A stretch of DNA of 64,000 nt from Antedon mediterranea (Eukaryota; Echinodermata; Crinoidea; Comatulida; Antedonidae). The position numbers were made by a program, and so were the translations under genes. Shown in pieces: positions 27,901-42,900 of this stretch. The stretch's first letter is position 1. The number at the start of each line of letters is the position of its first letter. The stretch lies in assembly GCF_964355755.1 (NCBI RefSeq), contig NC_092671.1, positions 17,391,501 to 17,455,500 of the forward strand, given 5' to 3'. A model generated the notes under the pieces. The model worked only from the letters and a program-made list of their open reading frames with translations. It ran no database searches and had not been told where the DNA came from.

Positions 27901-30900
27901 ACTAATAATAACTCACTGTAATATTTTAACCGCAAATTATTATATATATATATTATATTGAACAATAAATTATTAAAAATACATTAATGTCAAAAATGAA
28001 ATCTACCTGAGCAACTAACGGAAAAAAATTGAAAAAAAATTAGTATGTTTCAGTCACAGATACATTAAACATTCAGATAATTGACTTAAATTGCATTTTA
28101 ACGACAAGAAAAAAAAAAGCTTGACTTCAGAGACACTCTATAAAAAACAAAATAACAAAATACTTAGAAGACCGTTAAAATATATATGTATATATTTAAT
28201 TGAATTTGCTGTCGCTAGACAGTGAATACTGGCAGTTAATAGCAATAATATCAATAATAATAATAATTTAATACAAACAATGAGACAATAACAACTGAAA
28301 AGGCAAAAATAATACAAGCCTAAACACATAACAACAATAATAATAATAATAATAGTCAATGCATTTAGCATAAATAATTATGAGTTTGAATTTACTGACT
28401 TTTTTGCTTAATGTTTATAGTCCCAGATGTACAATTTTATGAGTATCTATGGAAAAGTATCTCACAGCTCATTAACTATGACTGCATACGGAAGAATGAA
28501 TCTACTGTATAGAATAGTGTATATACACAGATTGACAGAATATTAAAAATAGGCATCTTTGACGTTAACACAGTAATATTCAAAACTTTGAAAGTTTGAA
28601 TCGAAAAAAAGGGAGAATATGGAGATTAAGAATGCATAATAAGAATATTTGAAAACTTAATTATCTTGCCTCAATTTAGCTAAAAAGTACATAATGGCAA
28701 AGTATATTATGTATTCATAGAACTGTAGAAAAATACAATATGTAGGCCTACTTAATTTCACAACATAGCCATATACTTTCAAATTGGTAAATACAATTTA
28801 CCGTAATATATATTTATTTAGCGCCTAGATACTGGGGAAGGTGATAGAGAAGGGAAATCCCTGTTTTGGTCGACCCATTTCCTATTAGCAGGTGTGTGTC
28901 TTTTACAGCAAAAATAAGGTACAATAATGCCCAAAATATTTCAAACAATCTTGGTAATAGAAACCAACAAAATATAACATACAGTGAAGTCCACATTTAG
29001 GACACACCTATTCATGGAACCTATTCGGGGGACACCTGTTAAAGAGACTTTCCTGTGTGAAATGAAAGAGGTACGTTGCAATGTTTTAATTAACATGGTC
29101 AACCCCTACCAAGAGGACACTTCGTTGGCTCTTGAATTTGTCCCCCTAAATGTCTCCTTTGCAATGTATAAAGGTATAGAAACATTTTGAAAGTAGATTT
29201 TCTTTGACAAGTCATTATTTATGAAGTTTGTGTTTGTGTGCTTAAGTCAGGTACGTGGATAAAATGTAAAGTAAGGTGTGCATAAGACTACAGGCCAGTG
29301 TAAATACTAGAGAGGAAATGAGCTGGATAAGGGCACATCCATCAAGTCATTCTGCATACAACAAAATCAAATATTCTGATCAAGCACTCTAATAAAAAAA
29401 AAACTGCATTCATTCAAACTAGAAATTTTAATGTACATTATTTTAGTTGCTCAGCTGTACCCAACAGTTGTTGGAATTTCAGTAAAACACAATATGATTG
29501 TTCATTTTCCTTTCCTTTTCTAGGACCTATTTCGGCTGAAAAATTTCAAAAGAACTGCTGCAAAATCGATTTATAAAAAAGATCGCATTGCAGATAAAAA
29601 CTCCATTGACACAGTCAAATATGTTTTGTAAAACTGGCGATAATACTTTTTGGTTCGCAAACCGCTTCCAATGGAAACAATGTAATGTCAAAATGCTGGT
29701 TACCCACATGAGTATATATAAATTTGACCTATGGTACCTACACCATTATGGAACATTCCTAGTATATTTTCCATAGGTAATTTGAACTGGAGTAATGTCA
29801 AAATGCCTACAGGCATTGTTTTATAATATGACTATTGCATATTATCATAATAATTATTGTAAGTCATAAACATTTTAAATGATCCATGCAAGAAATGATC
29901 TAATTTAGTAGCATCAATGGAAATCTTTTTTGTCCCATCAATTCATAACTACATAATTATACATAAATACATTTATTATGGTACCTGTATTTATAAATAG
30001 TTTGAAATATCAAAGCTTATATAATAATATATATAATATGTTTTTAATATATCTGATTTTTTTTTCTAGAACTAAAGCTGTTTATCTTCATTTTTCAAAA
30101 TAATATTTACTTATAATTTAATATCTTTCCAACTTTTGATTTAAAGAGAAAAATGTAATTATTATACAATACAATACAACCATTATTAAGGAGAAACCTA
30201 GGGACACAACACAGTGTCCTCTCAAGCCTGTAGGCAGAGGGGGTACGAGGGTTCGAACAAACCCCCTTTTGCCCTTACTAGAGAATAGCAGTGAAAGTAT
30301 GGTAAATAAGCCAGCTTAATTATGAAGATTTTTTTCCCCTTTTTTGAAAAACGGAAACCTTTATAAAAATCCTGGCTACAGGCTTTCCTCTCAAACAATG
30401 ATTTGTTTAGGCCTAAAAATAACCTAATATAATAAAACATTGATCAAGCATGAAGTGAATCTAGCAAAGGCCTAGTGAGGATTATTATATAGACATTATA
30501 TATACAGCTTTGTTTATCCATTGCTTGGAAACTGTTTTTTGGAGGTTTCAAACGGTACTAGATAGAGGCTAACAAATTATGGTAGATATGATAGAGTTGG
30601 GTGAGGTAAATTATGGCAGAGATATGTACAGTAAATAAATGCTAATGAATTGTGGATATGGAGATGGGTCAGAGGCCGGCATAAAACTGTGATCGAGGGA
30701 GGCGCCAAAGTTTCCAAATTGTGGTAGATAGAAATGTTTGCTGTTACCTAACTGTGATAGAGGTGGCAGGTTACTAAATTGTGGTAGAGATGGGTGTGTG
30801 CGGCCACCAAATGGTGGTACAGAGAGGTGCGTACGTCCACCAAATTGTGGTAGAGATGGGTATCAGTCATCCAATTGTGGTAGAGATGGGTGCGTGAGGC

Positions 30901-33900
30901 CATCAATTGTGGTAGAGATGGGTGCGTGAGGCCACCAAATGGTGGTAGAGAGAGGTGCGTAATATGTCTACCAAATGGTGGTAGAGATGGGTATCAGTCA
31001 CCAAACTGTGGTATATGGAGGTAGGTGAAGGTGGTAGAGGAAGGCATGCCTATTTAACAAATAATTGTATTAGATAGAGATGGACACTACTTGAAATGAC
31101 ATTAGAAATTATATCCACTTAATCTCAATAACAATATTGTTTTAGGTTGCTATTGAAGGCACTGATTTTCTGTTTGCTTAACTAAGAATAGACACTGGTA
31201 TCAAAGTCTATTCTGATAATAGCAGGTATAATACAGTAAATAACTGGTATTGTATCCAATTCTGTCATAATGACATATTATTAAACATTTTTCACAACCA
31301 TTTTCATATTTTACTATAATTATTGTATTAACATTACTATGTCTTTCAAAAACTTACCAACTTGTGCTTGTGTATTTTAGTCTCCAGATTTTGTTTAAGT
31401 TTCTATGATCAACTAATTGATTTGTAAAAAATTATTACAAAACTCTTCACCAAATAAATTTGCCAAAGCTCAAAGAATTAAGAACCATTCTGTTAAATCA
31501 TTGATTTGTTAAAAATCACGGTATTAAAAAAAATTTCATACAAAATGATTTAATCGCAACATAGTTTTGTTGACTGAAAAAACAATAACCAACATTTTTA
31601 TTTTTAAAAACCAAATTTTTGAATAGGAAATATTAAAACGAATGTAAACATTACTTGAAACTATCAGTCCGATTTGAAGCCTGATCGCATTGTTCCTTTT
31701 GTGTGGTCAAATCACTTTCACTGGTTAAACGACGATAAAAACGCAGAAAAACTCTTTTACTCGTTCCACTTTTTGCTTTTGTCGCCGTATCCAGAGACTC
31801 AGATCGCTTCATAGTAGTACCAGTATAGTTGAACGCCAGCGTTCAAATTTGCACAATAAACTACACCAGGTCTATGCAACGAGTTTGACTATACTCCCAT
31901 GTAATTACTAAAAGCCAACAGCCAATGAAAAGACAAGTCTCAGTGACATTAAAAGCTTCCTGATAAAACTCCCTAGATTTCATACAACAATTATCAATTC
32001 CATGAATGACACCACTCAGATCTATGAATGTTCCAAGGTAGGAGGGTTATTAAATCTGCTAATCAATGGACAGTATAATCTATTTTTACATTTTGCAATG
32101 ATAGGTTTTAGCAATTTAATTAATACGACAACATATTCATAATCAAGTTATTCAGCAGTCATTATCATTTGTTGTATACAGCAACATTTTTTTTTTAATA
32201 TCAAAATTAAAAATGTTGAAGTTCGGAACAAAATATGCGATACATTTAATTTTTAGAATACAATGAATGTTATAACTCTAAATATGGTATATATTATGGT
32301 ATAACAAGATGGTCAAATTAGAGTCTACTGTCTGAATGCAAACAAATATACACAGAAGGTGTGGATAGTAAAAGTGGGGAAAACACAGAATAATCACCTA
32401 CAAATAATTAATCAATTCAAAATGCATGGATATTTTTGATTACGATTAATTGGTAGTCAAATCAATCAATCAATCAATCGATTGCCTTAACCATCAAACC
32501 TGTGTCCAACCCACATAAATTTAGGGTTTAGTGACATTTAGTGGTAAGCATTTATTTAGTAGTGTTTGTCTCAATTTAGAATTAGATAACTATGTCTACT
32601 GCCATAGTAAAGGATATTTAAAAATGATACAATAAAATCAATTATTTTATTTGTTGCCAATTGTTCTAATTAAAAAAAGGGATACTTAGTTTTTCTTTCA
32701 AAAAACATTTAGTAGTATTATCTAATAATGTACAAAATGTATTTAAATTTTATCACAATATTATTATTCATTAAAAAGATTCATTCGGTTGGTATTACAA
32801 ATAAAATATAATAGTTAATTATATCTCAACCGTAATTGTAATAGTAAATAACGATTAGTTTTATTCACCTGACGTAGTAAATAAAAATAATCGTTATTTA
32901 CTATTACAATTACGGTTGAGATATAATTAACTATTATATTTTATTTTTAATATTATTATTGTTTATGTTTTAATAAAAGTTGCATTTAAGCTAGGGTCTA
33001 GTTTATAATAAGCTTCAAATGAAAACCAGTGTACAATTAATATAAATTGCAAATTTAAAAACATAATTTAAAAATAAGTACTATCGCAAGTAAAATCCAA
33101 AATGGAGGACTACTTAACTAGCAATAATTCAACCATAATAAATTCTATAATTTATTCATCATTGTCTTTAATTTATGCTGAAATTCATAATGATTCAGTG
33201 ACAAAGGATGAGTACTTGAGTTGCCAAGCTTACAAGCTGATATTTTCAAATAAATTTAATTAACAATAACAGTACTAAAAACCACTGATTTATTCAAGTT
33301 TCTTCCATCGAATTTAAATACCATTTACTGATTCTGCAAAGGAATATTATTCTTTATGGTTAAAAAAAGTAGTCATATATTTGAAGATGAAAGCCAAAAT
33401 TTGTTATGAATCCTTGTTTATAAATCAGAAGAAGCGTTATAATTAGTAGCATCTTTCATTCACTTTAAAACTGATGAGGGCTCTCTTCAATTATTGTATT
33501 GAATATGTTAACGATATTGAGGGTTGTCTGCGAAAGGGAACAAATATATAATTAAAATGTTAAACTTCCAGTAGGCTTTAACTATTGATTGGCGACGTTT
33601 CTGGAAATAAAAAAATTGTAGTTTTACTTTATATAAAATATACAATTGATCTTTGACCTTTTCAGTATTGTCAGTAATCTTTATACTATGTTTTTATGTG
33701 GCTTAACTGATGATAGTCCAACATTATTTATTTACACATAGATATTTGATTTCACAACATTTTATATATTTAATATTCTAGGTGGTTTTTAATTTGTTCT
33801 GTGCCTGTTAATTAATATATTTAAAACATACGCAGATAGAAAATAATATACACAAATAAATTATTATAAAAAACTGTCCAGGTACTTTAATTTATTAATA

Positions 33901-36900
33901 TTAATAACATTGGCATTTTATTTATTTATGTCCTATATGAACAAAGTGTTATTTCACATTGTATATGTCAAAGAGTTTATAAGATTGGCTAGAGGGCGGA
34001 CTCCTGACTGGGACGTGATTCCGACAAGTACCAACAAATACGGCCACTGTAAATCTGTTCAAAACATTATTAAAATTTAGAATATAAAATATTTAAAAGA
34101 ATCTAATATAATACATAAAGAAAATTAATTTAATAACACGCTACGTTGAGCATCTTACTGGTGAATGTAAAAATACTTCTCATATTTAATGCTCAGTGCA
34201 GGGGTAGCTCAATGCGTGACCACTGCGTAGCAGGCGTGACTGGAGCATTGAATGCTCGATTGCAGCCACCATCTTGTTCTCTCTTTATCAAGAATTACTT
34301 TTTTAAACTGGAAAACCATTGGAATCAATCCTCTAGACAACCTATTAACTTGTTGGCATGTTTATTTAAATAAATTACAAAAATAATACCAGTATATATA
34401 CTGTAATAATAAAAGTATTTTTCATTTAAAATATCATGGAATACATTGCCTGTGGAAATCATGGGGTACAGTGATAAGGATTTTTGATTCCAATAACTGT
34501 ACCTGATTAACTTTTAAGAATTGAGCTAATGCACAAAGATTGGTATAATTTAACACTTAAAGACACCTTCCCTACGTTTTTTAGATCTAATTTAAGATCA
34601 CAAACTATATTTAATGTAAAAATAATACTATATGGTCCTATTGCGATAACTTTTTTCGTCTTTAAATGGTTAAAAATGTGAAAAATAAGTCGATTCTAAT
34701 AATTATAGTGACCCACTTTTCGATCGATCGTGAGGCAAAAACAAATGGAAGACTCCTAACTATTCAGCGCAAATACCAGGTTTTGCCCAATTTGTATCAA
34801 CGGAGTCTGGCAAAAATAGAAAGACAATTAAAGCAGCAACTATACAACGTCAGGCTAGGTATATAGCTAGCGTACGATGTTCGTACGTTACCGATGTTTA
34901 CCAGCTAGGCCTACAAAACTAAGCTAGGCTAGGTCTAAAGACCGTCTACGAGAGGTCATTCGCCGCGAGCTACTTAGGTAGTGCATTGTTTCTCACTTTT
35001 TATCATAATTTACCATAAAACGTACATTTAAGACAAGGAATGACCTGTTTTAATGTTTTTAAAGTAATATATATGTATCATTTTTACAAAACGTCACAAA
35101 TTGTTGGGAAGGTGTCTTTAATTAACAGGGTTAATACATACAATATAGTTATCTTGCCATAAACTTAAACTTAAACATATGCACTTATGATCAAACTCCT
35201 ATTCCTACATTACACAGAAAAGCAATAGGTTTGATTGTGGCTGTATGAGTCTCGTCTACCCACCTTGCTGTCTGTATAGCTGATTTAGCCTTTACGATAA
35301 ATATCATGATAGATGTTGTTTGTGCGATGCCGTCTTAGTTTGAATTTATAAATTGAGTAATTCACATAAATAACCAACAATTTTATAGCACAGTCCGTCT
35401 AACGTCAGCCTATGCCTCTGATTACAACATTCCCACCCTTTCCAGCTATTTAGTTCCTCATATTAACACCATCATACTATACTTAAACATAATATGCATT
35501 TTTTTAAATGTTTTAATACAATTAGAATAAAATATTTTATCAATGAATAATAAAAAAAACCGTTACACTGCTGTACTGTACGGCTGAATTTTTAAATTTT
35601 ACTAACAACACCGGCATCAGAATTAATAAATTATACAGAATGCATTACTGACCGGTACATAATTAAAATTCTAAAATGTCTTACGTTCTTCTTGTTCGTT
35701 CTTGAACACGATATTTCCTGCACTTGCTTGGTGCTTGTGACAAAGCCATGATGAAGGAGCACGTTTACTTTGCTATACTACTAACTAAGAAGAAGACGCT
35801 AGACTAAAGATGATCAACGGCAAGTTGTCCCAGAGGAAGGCTAGAATCGAGCGAGCTAGGCTGGAACATCAGTCCAAATCCAATAATAGCCTCTGACCGA
35901 TAATCACAGCTATCCTGAGCTTGTATAATCAACGTATCCTATGTATATTACATGTATACAGGTCGTATAATGTGTGTAATAGGAAAACATAGTAGATAGC
36001 CAAGGATGCACAAGTACAATTAATTTGTAATAGACATGCAAATTAAACACACAGAGGTCAAAGGTCATTAGCCTTCTTGTCAACATTCATTTCACGCTGT
36101 TAACTATTTTATACGTTAAATAACCTTTGTAATTAGCTATGCGCATAGTAATTATTTCTTCAGATACCACTATGTGGACTTACTTCATGCTTCAGACGAG
36201 TGATGACTAAACAATTACAACTAATGAATATTATCCTTCCATCGTTGCTTTACATATAAAATAAGCGCAAAATTGGCACAAAAAAAATTAGCCGTTTGCT
36301 TTATTAATCAATTCATGGTTTAAATTAAAAAGTATTTATCGTTTGTATAAAAAAATTATTGCAATATATTATATTCTACTGTATAAGCTAATTACAAAGC
36401 TTTTATTCAACATATATTGAGTGATAATTATTATTATACATAAAATTATTTAGTTAAATTTTAATTATTCTATTATATAACTTCAGTAGTATAATATGAA
36501 TCTACTATTTATTGTACTTAATACGTTTATAGTTTATATTGTAAAATGTTTATATAGTGTTATTGAAATTGAAAATGTATTATCATTTTATTGCCAATAA
36601 TGTTTAAATCTAAAAATGAAATCGAATGATAAAAATCAAATATTCATAACCATATTGCAGTTACGAAAACCTTGGTGTTAATGTCATTTCCTACTTAGCT
36701 ATCAACACCATCTTTTATTAAGTGAAATTCATCATCGACCATCAAATCATAAAGGATGGCTTCAAAAGGTCAAAGTTGAAACAGTAATTTAACTATGATA
36801 TTGCTGTAAGAAATCCACATGGTTGAGAAATGTATAGAGATATATACAATACCTATAATGATTATTTACCATACACTTTTCAACAAAGCTACATAAAGAT

Positions 36901-39900
36901 ATGTTTAATGAGTTTTTGTACTACTACTAAGTATCAGATTGTTGAAGAAAAAATGATAAAAATCAGTGATATGAATCAATTTCTATAGTATCAATGCGAT
37001 ACATGGTACATTTTATGTGTCAGTTTTTTACTGAATAACATAATACTAATATATATAAGTCACACATTTTGTAATTCACAAATAAAAACACATTTTCTTA
37101 TGTTTTCAATGGATATGTGAAACTATTTCGGGACAAATTCAGGGTTGGGTGGGGCAGTCGTAAAGAACATAAAAAAAGTTGAAATGTAATAATTGTCCCA
37201 CAATTTATTATTGTGAAATATGGCAAATTAATATTATCATTTCAAATTTTGATTTGCTTTTGATAAATAAAATTGACAATAAGGTAATTGTCATGCCAAA
37301 ATATGCAATCTGGTTTGCATAACATTAGGCTTTTGCAAACATTTTTAAACAGACAATTAGCATGAAGATATATATAGTTTTATACCTGTATTTAGTGCAA
37401 TGGGATTACACTGACTAAACAGAAAAATTAGTAGATCTTACAGAAATACTGAATATTTGATGGCCTTCTGGGCAAGTCAGATGAGCAGTTTGGTTTCTCA
37501 GGTATTCTTATGGCCTGTAATTTTATTCCAAGAATGACTATTAACTACAGTTTCTATTAAAATGCTGCTACAGTAGGCCTATAAGTGATGTTTTCCATGC
37601 AATGCACAAGCCATAATGCTCTGTCTACACAAATTTTATGTGAAAAACAAATGTGATGTGCCTGTATATGAACATTATGATGTCATATCACTACAATATT
37701 TAAGAATATTACTACCATATTTGGGACACATCACACGTTTTTTTGTCAAACTAGTTTGATAGTGTAAACAGAGCTTTAGACCAACACAGTGTTCAACTTG
37801 GCCAAGTTGAACACTGTGTTGGTCTGAAGCTCTGTCTACAACAACATTCATAAATTTCCTACAAGACTAGTTTGTAATTATAAAAAGATAAAAAAAAACT
37901 CCCAAGGCTAAGATTTAAGGAATTAAAGAATTAGACGCTTAAAGCCTTTTCCGGGATGTACTTTATAAGACTGTTAACCACAAATAAGTTCCGGATTCAA
38001 GGAATGGTAGATTCAAGTATTAGAAACAAGAAATTGTACACCTTGAATGAAATGTCATGGCTACATTTAGTAAATATTGGCAGCTATAGATCCATAACAC
38101 TGAATATTGGCATATCCATATTATAAAGACATCTATAGATCCATAACACTGAATATTGGCATATCCATATTATAAAGACATCTATAGATCCATAACACTG
38201 AATATTGGCATATCCATATTATAAAGACATCTATAGATTCATAACACTGAATATTGGCATAATAATATATAGCTCAATTTGTGGCAGATCAAAGTTTTGA
38301 CAGGGGGGGGGGGGGGGGGTCGGATGTTTGTGGGCTAGGCCTAAAATATTATTTAACTAAGCTGAGTTCTGTTGGGTTCATTTATTTGTTAAAATATATT
38401 TCTACATAAACATTAGCAATTTGCAACCACTCTGCTGAATATTGGCATAACCATAAAGGCAGCTACAGTATGTATAATACTATAATATTACTACTATATA
38501 ATATTATAATACTGGTACTGGAAGACCCTCTGCTTTTACTGGTACATCATGTTGCCATTAAGGGTGTAAGTAAACCAGGTACTCGTTTCAACAGAAATAC
38601 AATGTTTTTAAAAGTGAACGTAAGTTGCTTGTGTACACTGGACCTACTCCTGTACATATTCATGCTCAGCTATTTTAAAATGTACATAGTATAAAGTACA
38701 ATTACGTCAGAGTAGGGTAAACATCTGACAATGACAACAATGATGATGAAATTGATAAGTTAATAAATTTACCATTCATTTTTCCTACATCACAATTATC
38801 ATTATCAAAAATGGTTTTGCTTTTATCATAAATTTAAGGTACATTATATAACAACAAAAACTAAAAGATTCATCACATTCAAAATGGCCAGGGTAAAGTC
38901 ATATATCAGGAAGAATTACCACTTAAATATGAAGTTAATTGTCATAAAACATGAAAAGCGTATCACATTTAATATACACATAAGGCGAGTACCATTACAG
39001 CTGGTTGAATCTCATGAACAATCACAAGAAAACTAGGTTGCTAAGCAACGTTATACGTATGTATCATCCTTCATCATATTCTATTATGTTCTCCACAGGG
39101 TCTTTTGGGAAATATTTGTATTAATACTATGTTCTTGATTACAGGACTTGTGCATATAGTGTAAAGTAAAACTTTATTATTAGGCGACTGCATTTGAAAT
39201 TTCACTAGCGTCTTGTGTCTTTTAATTTTCTAATTTAGCTAGTGGCATAGTTTATCATGAGTAGACAAGATGTAAACAACTATTTACCTATGTATTATTA
39301 TTATTTCAAACATGTTTTAATTTTTTTTGTTATTCAGCAGACAATGGATTTTAAAGATAATTTTGATATGGAATATTTTTGGGGATCTTGTTTATTTTAT
39401 TATTTGTTATTGTTTATTGTGTAAAGACTTTGATACATACTAAAAAAATACAGTATGCATTTCTTTACTTATGAAAATGTATATATTCAACTTGTAAGGT
39501 TCAAATAATGATACGATGATTTCCTCATATACAGTGGTTTCATAATAACAATGTAATAGCAATCTACCATAGCAGAACTATACTGTATACAGTAGCACTT
39601 AAGAAAAACGTTTAATATGTACAGTATCCAATTTCAATATAGGTTTAAATACTAAGGTACTATATTTGAAATCATCAAACAAAATATGAACACAATGTGA
39701 ACCAGATAATATACAATAGGGCTACTGTCAACTATTCCAAAAAAAAAGCAACCACCCCTTGGCCAAAACAATCATTAATATGAACATACCCGTAACTACT
39801 GCGTCGTCTTCGAAAGTTCCTCTGTGGAAAGGTGGCAGATCGACATGGAGTACTAGTGGGAGAAGTGGCAGTAGTAGTAGTAGAATCATCCATGCTTTAG

Positions 39901-42900
39901 ATAGAGATGAATAGGATATACAGAGAAGAGGATATAGTTGGGTTAGTCTTGTAGCATCACAGTATATCATACCATGGAGAAATAAGTTGATCATACATAC
40001 ACACAGTTGTCAATTGATTGCTACCAATCTAACACTCTAAAATGGGATTTTCTGAAGAACAGCTTTACAGAATCATTCCTTTTGTTGCTTCATGCATGAT
40101 GGATCAAAATGTAAAAGAAGAAACTTTACAGGGCCATGGTGCATGCCTACTACAGTCAAAAGGTCAACAAAACCCCGTGTGCAAAACCCACACACATACA
40201 TGCTACAACAACAAACTGAGATACTATACTTCGCACATCCAGCTGTTTAACACTTCCTTGTTCAGATATCTAGACTTCCTGACATTTTTCTCTGCATACC
40301 AACGCCGTAAATAGAGAAATCCACTAATTTATAATAATCGTATATATGACGTATTCTATTACATGTATTAAGATTTGAGATTGCATTATTGAAACACAGG
40401 CACATAAAACATATTTGATACAGTATATGATTCTGAATACTTAAACCATCAAAAATTAATTGATTATAAAACATAATGCTAATGGTAATTATTTTATGAA
40501 AATAGTTTAGAAAAAAATTGGTGCCATTTTTTTAAATTTAAAAATCTTTATACCAGTACATTACAGTTTCGAGCAAAAAAAAAGAGCAAATTTTCTGTGA
40601 TTTTATTATTCATTTATTTATTTGTTCTTTCTTTAAACTGAAATACACTTTCAATACAAATGTACTGATTTCCAAAGTGGTTCAGTAAACATATTTACAA
40701 CAAAAATAAAATATAAAAGAAAAACAAAAAGAAAGAAAACAGATATAAAACTATTTACAATTGTGAAGGCAAAAAGGTTAATACATATATGATTTCTATA
40801 GTGAAGATTTAAAAGTTGCCAAAGACATATTATGGAGTTCTGATTTTATGTTATTTGGTAGAGAATTCCATAATTTAGTTGATCTATAAACAAAAGTTCT
40901 TTTACCCTGAGAGTTATTCCATAACGGAATAGATAAATCATTATTACTTTGGGAGCGAGTGCATTTATTATGGTTATCTACAGTAAATTGAAATAATATT
41001 GTTAAGTATCTTGGAGCTATTTCTTTTAAACATTTAAATAGCATTATAAGAATATTTTCATTCCATTTTTCTGTAAGTCTACTCCATCCAAGAGTACTTA
41101 AGATATCATTAATAGGGGTATACATGTCTACTGATAACAATATTCTACCTAATCTGTTGATTAAAACCTGAAGAGAATTTCATTCTCTTAAAAACGTCTA
41201 AACTTGAATGCTTGTATATGATGTAAAACAAAACAATAAACTAAACAAGGAAACAACTATAAATTTATTAAAAACAAAAAGAGATATACTAATTTGAAAC
41301 TAATTGGTAATTTTGTATTAACAGTACATACAATAAATACATCAACAAATAAGATACATAATTAATGTACAACTCCCAATATATGTATAGAGACATTTTG
41401 ATCACAATTTCTTTTTTATTTAATTTGTTCATATTAATTTGTAATTTATTGAATAACGTACAGAACCACCACTGCTCCAGTATAGAAGAGCCACCATTCA
41501 TAGATTAATGTTTTTTAATAATTATAGAGGGCAACATTTAAATTAAATACAATATTTATCTAGCATCAGTTGCTACAAATATTAAAACATGAGGGCAGTA
41601 GACATATATTTTTAAAAGTGAGCTTCACAAAAATATTGATATATATTGTATATAACATATGGATAAATATAAACATTTTTTTTTTTCAATTTTAAATTTA
41701 AAAGGAATTTTGCTTGAAAGTGTACAGTATAATTGTAATTTCCAACCCACAACTACTATAGTATCTCCACCATGGTGTTAAAATTATAATTGTCTCCTAC
41801 GGGGTCCCATACCAAGGTCTACACAATTATTCTTGTATGTACTGTACAGAGTATACTAATGTAAATATCAAGAAGTCATAAAATACAGTAAAAAATGCTT
41901 GGAAAATTGCTGCTCGTGGAAGCCAATGAATTCTACTACAAATAGAAATGTGTTAAAATACAATATTATGTGTATGCATGTGGCGAGACAAAAAAAAACT
42001 TTAATATAATTTGTGGGAATGTTTATTCCAAACAATGTTCTATGGCAGGTGTTTATTTGGCGGGTCATTATTCAAAGGTTGGCATTTATTCGAATAAATA
42101 TGGTACCTTTTAACCTATCATAGAGATCTTTATACATACATTTATTCATGTTGAAAATAATTAATTGAATTGAAAATAGAACCATATTCTTAGCTTATAA
42201 TTTTGTGTAAAAAATATTTATATTAAGAAACATTTAATAAATCAAAGATTTGAATTATAGATATAATAAACGGACACGGATTCAATATTCTCATCTGATT
42301 ATAAACCTGTCTATGACACCGGAAGTCTACCCACGTAATACGCACTATAACTTCATGATCGTTAAACAGTTTTTAATAGATTTCTTTAAAATTCTTAATT
42401 TAGAACTTCTTTGATGCGGATACGAAAAGGAAGACGATGATTTGACGTAAACGGGACATAGAAAGCGTCTAGGGATATATCATCAATATATTTCTAGACA
42501 AGAAATTATTAGCAGGATCTAACAAGGAATTTTAAGCAGTTTTATTAGTTTACAATTTCTAAAGAAATAAACAACTGTTGCTAACGATTTTAAAACTCAC
42601 ATTCGGTTTTATACAAAATACATTTATATTCCTTATTTTTTATTTTTACAAAAACCCACAGAAATAAAAGTTACCCCCTACTGTACATAGAGGAAAATAT
42701 ACAAAATTCTCACTATCAACAGATAATTCAGTAAAATTATAAAAATATTATTTTCTCTATTATTGAATGTCATAAATTTATGTGATCAGGAAAAACTTCA
42801 CTCTTCCCTGATGTGATGAACAGTTTTTCAAAATTATTATTTATCATGGTTAGGGGCGTATTCATGATTAAAAAAGAAACAGTAATTCTGTACCATATAA

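Noticed and set aside
30738-30929. 63-codon Cys/Arg/Gly-rich frame
   Set aside because: Translation of the 30-bp minisatellite, not a zinc-finger protein.
34146-34373. 75-codon plus-strand frame
   Set aside because: No family match; weak tRNA-like SINE phrase inside explains the GC-richer part.
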